Assembly (NCBI RefSeq): GCF_012034335.1
Contig: NZ_JAATHJ010000003.1
Location: 124,001-188,000 of the forward strand
Direction: 5' to 3'
From: Alkalicoccus luteus
Lineage (GTDB): Bacteria; Bacillota; Bacilli; Bacillales; Salisediminibacteriaceae
Length of the DNA: 64,000 bases
This document shows, piece after piece, positions 63,059 through 64,000 of the stretch. Every line of letters starts with the position of its first letter. The stretch's first letter is position 1. A program made the position numbers and the translations under genes. The notes beneath the pieces are model-generated. The model saw nothing but the letters and a program-made list of their open reading frames with translations. It did not search any database and was not told the origin of the DNA.

Positions 63059-64000
63059 TCAGGTCGTTTCATTTTTTAAATGCTGCTCTACCCGGTATAA
63101 ATCCTGCCGGCGGTCTTTCCACTGAGTGACGTTGCCGGATTTTCTGGATCGTCGTAACAACTCCAGATCGACATCCCCAACGACAACGGTTTCGATGTTC
63201 GGATGGCATTCTCCTACGATTCCATCGCGTGGGAAAGCAAAATCCGACGGTGTAAAAATGCCGGACTGTGCATACTGAATGTCCATGTTCTCGACGTGCG
63301 TTAAATTCCCGACCGTGCCCGTGATCATCGTGTACACCTGATTTTCTACAGCACGTGCCTGAGAGCAGTAGCGTACTCTTAGGTAGCCCTGCCTGTCGTC
63401 TGTACAGAACGGAGTGAAGATAATGTTTGCTCCTTTTTCAGTCGCGATTCTGCCCAGCTCAGGAAATTCAATGTCGTAGCAAATCTGAATAGCAATCTTA
63501 CCACAATCGGTATCGAATACTTCGACGCTGTCTCCGCCCTGAATCCCCCAGAATCGCCGTTCGTTCGGAGTGATATGAATTTTATACTGCTTTTCAATCG
63601 TTCCATCACGCCGGAATAAGTAGGCGATGTTATAGATGCCGCCTTCTTCCTCGACGAAATGGGAACCACCGATGATATTGACGTTATATTTAATCGCGAG
63701 GTCTGTAAACAGATTAATATAGTCTTCCGTGAAGTCTGTGAGCCTGCGGATTGCGCGGCTCGGGCTTTTTTCCTCGATAAAAGATAGCAGCTGCGTCGTG
63801 AAAATTTCCGGGAACACAACAAAATCAGACTGGTAGCTCGCCCCTACATCCGCATAATATTCACACTGCTGAGCGAATTCATCAAATGAGTCGATCTTCT
63901 TCATCATGTACTGAATCGCACAGATACGTACCGGAAAAGCCGTTTTAAAATGCCGTTTCGTCGTAGGACGGTAGTCGACGTTGTTCCACTCCATCAGCGT
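63059..64000 (-). CDS. yhcX: YhcX-like nitrilase domain protein, 5' end cut by window
   Basis: At least 313 residues of a carbon-nitrogen hydrolase. Catalytic Glu in FPEIFTTQL, Lys in KIHITPNERRFWG, Cys in QICYDIEFPELG. The match with B. subtilis YhcX continues through the last codons of the window (TLMEWNNVDY), which lie in the middle of YhcX, so the gene runs past 64000 and should have a GNAT acetyltransferase domain of about 200 residues before this part. An internal Met at 63994 is not the start. Substrate unknown. Confidence 0.85.
   Translation of the reverse strand, partial: TLMEWNNVDYRPTTKRHFKTAFPVRICAIQYMMKKIDSFDEFAQQCEYYADVGASYQSDFVVFPEIFTTQLLSFIEEKSPSRAIRRLTDFTEDYINLFTDLAIKYNVNIIGGSHFVEEEGGIYNIAYLFRRDGTIEKQYKIHITPNERRFWGIQGGDSVEVFDTDCGKIAIQICYDIEFPELGRIATEKGANIIFTPFCTDDRQGYLRVRYCSQARAVENQVYTMITGTVGNLTHVENMDIQYAQSGIFTPSDFAFPRDGIVGECHPNIETVVVGDVDLELLRRSRKSGNVTQWKDRRQDLYRVEQHLKNETT

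Overview
The window is about 64 kb of chromosome from a low-to-mid GC, endospore-forming Bacillales bacterium, most likely a halophilic or alkaliphilic member of Bacillaceae. The evidence is strong AGGAGG-type ribosome sites, Bacillus-type gene order (glpP-glpF-glpK-glpD-pgcA; yheA/yheB/yheE; yxkF-like regulator next to msmX; ythA-ythB-ythC), a T-box leader, cre sites, a Spo0E-like protein, and acidic proteins. Species cannot be named from the sequence alone. I saw no rRNA, tRNA, prophage, CRISPR array or transposase gene.

Layout: 0-5 kb yheA, yheB, yheE, a PucR-type regulator, the shared sugar-ABC ATPase msmX and a DnaQ-like exonuclease. 5-12.5 kb: one leftward operon for leucine/isovalerate breakdown (acyl-CoA dehydrogenase, biotin-dependent carboxylase in three pieces, hydratase, HMG-CoA lyase, CoA-transferase A and B) that carries the skeleton to acetoacetate and acetoacetyl-CoA. 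12.6-20 kb: a CcdA-like membrane protein, an NmrA-like protein, a LuxR-type regulator with a degenerate receiver divergent from a cytochrome bd operon (ythABC), and a YtrA-type ABC operon. 20-24.4 kb: an orphan trehalose PTS permease with two TreR-type operators, a non-coding mobile-like element, and pseudouridine catabolism genes psuK-psuG. 24.6-37.7 kb: mixed housekeeping genes, including an AarF-like kinase with a phasin-like partner, a solo RsbR-like protein, a methionine aminopeptidase, a secreted 3D-domain wall protein with 30 perfect EEAAA repeats, an M3 oligoendopeptidase, an aldo/keto reductase, a frameshifted MFS transporter and pgeF. A second copy of the mobile-like element follows pgeF.

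38.6-50.3 kb: an FAD disulfide oxidoreductase coupled to a TVP38 membrane protein, then ilvE, a T-box, and ilvB-ilvH-ilvC-leuA-leuB-leuC-leuD (ilvD and ilvA are not present). Thus the window holds both the complete leucine branch of synthesis and a leucine degradation operon. 50.4-54.6 kb: prfC, a tiny two-motif zinc-finger protein, and a three-gene operon of two DUF1538 membrane proteins plus a tandem P-II-like protein. 54.7-64 kb: Spo0E-like protein, pgcA, the glycerol regulon (glpD, glpK, glpF, glpP) with two antitermination leaders and a perfect cre site, galM, and the C-terminal part of a yhcX-like gene cut by the window edge.

The most unusual structure is the pair of related 646-bp and 728-bp non-coding elements (21578-22223 and 37841-38568, in opposite orientation). 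Both have CAG...CTG ends with about 17-bp terminal inverted repeats, and both are flanked by 30-32-bp direct repeats that consist of the host gene's whole transcription-terminator hairpin. This looks like a non-autonomous transposable element that targets terminators and duplicates them. The DUF1538/P-II operon and the degenerate-receiver regulator with a 7-2-7 dyad upstream of the cytochrome bd genes are the next best leads.
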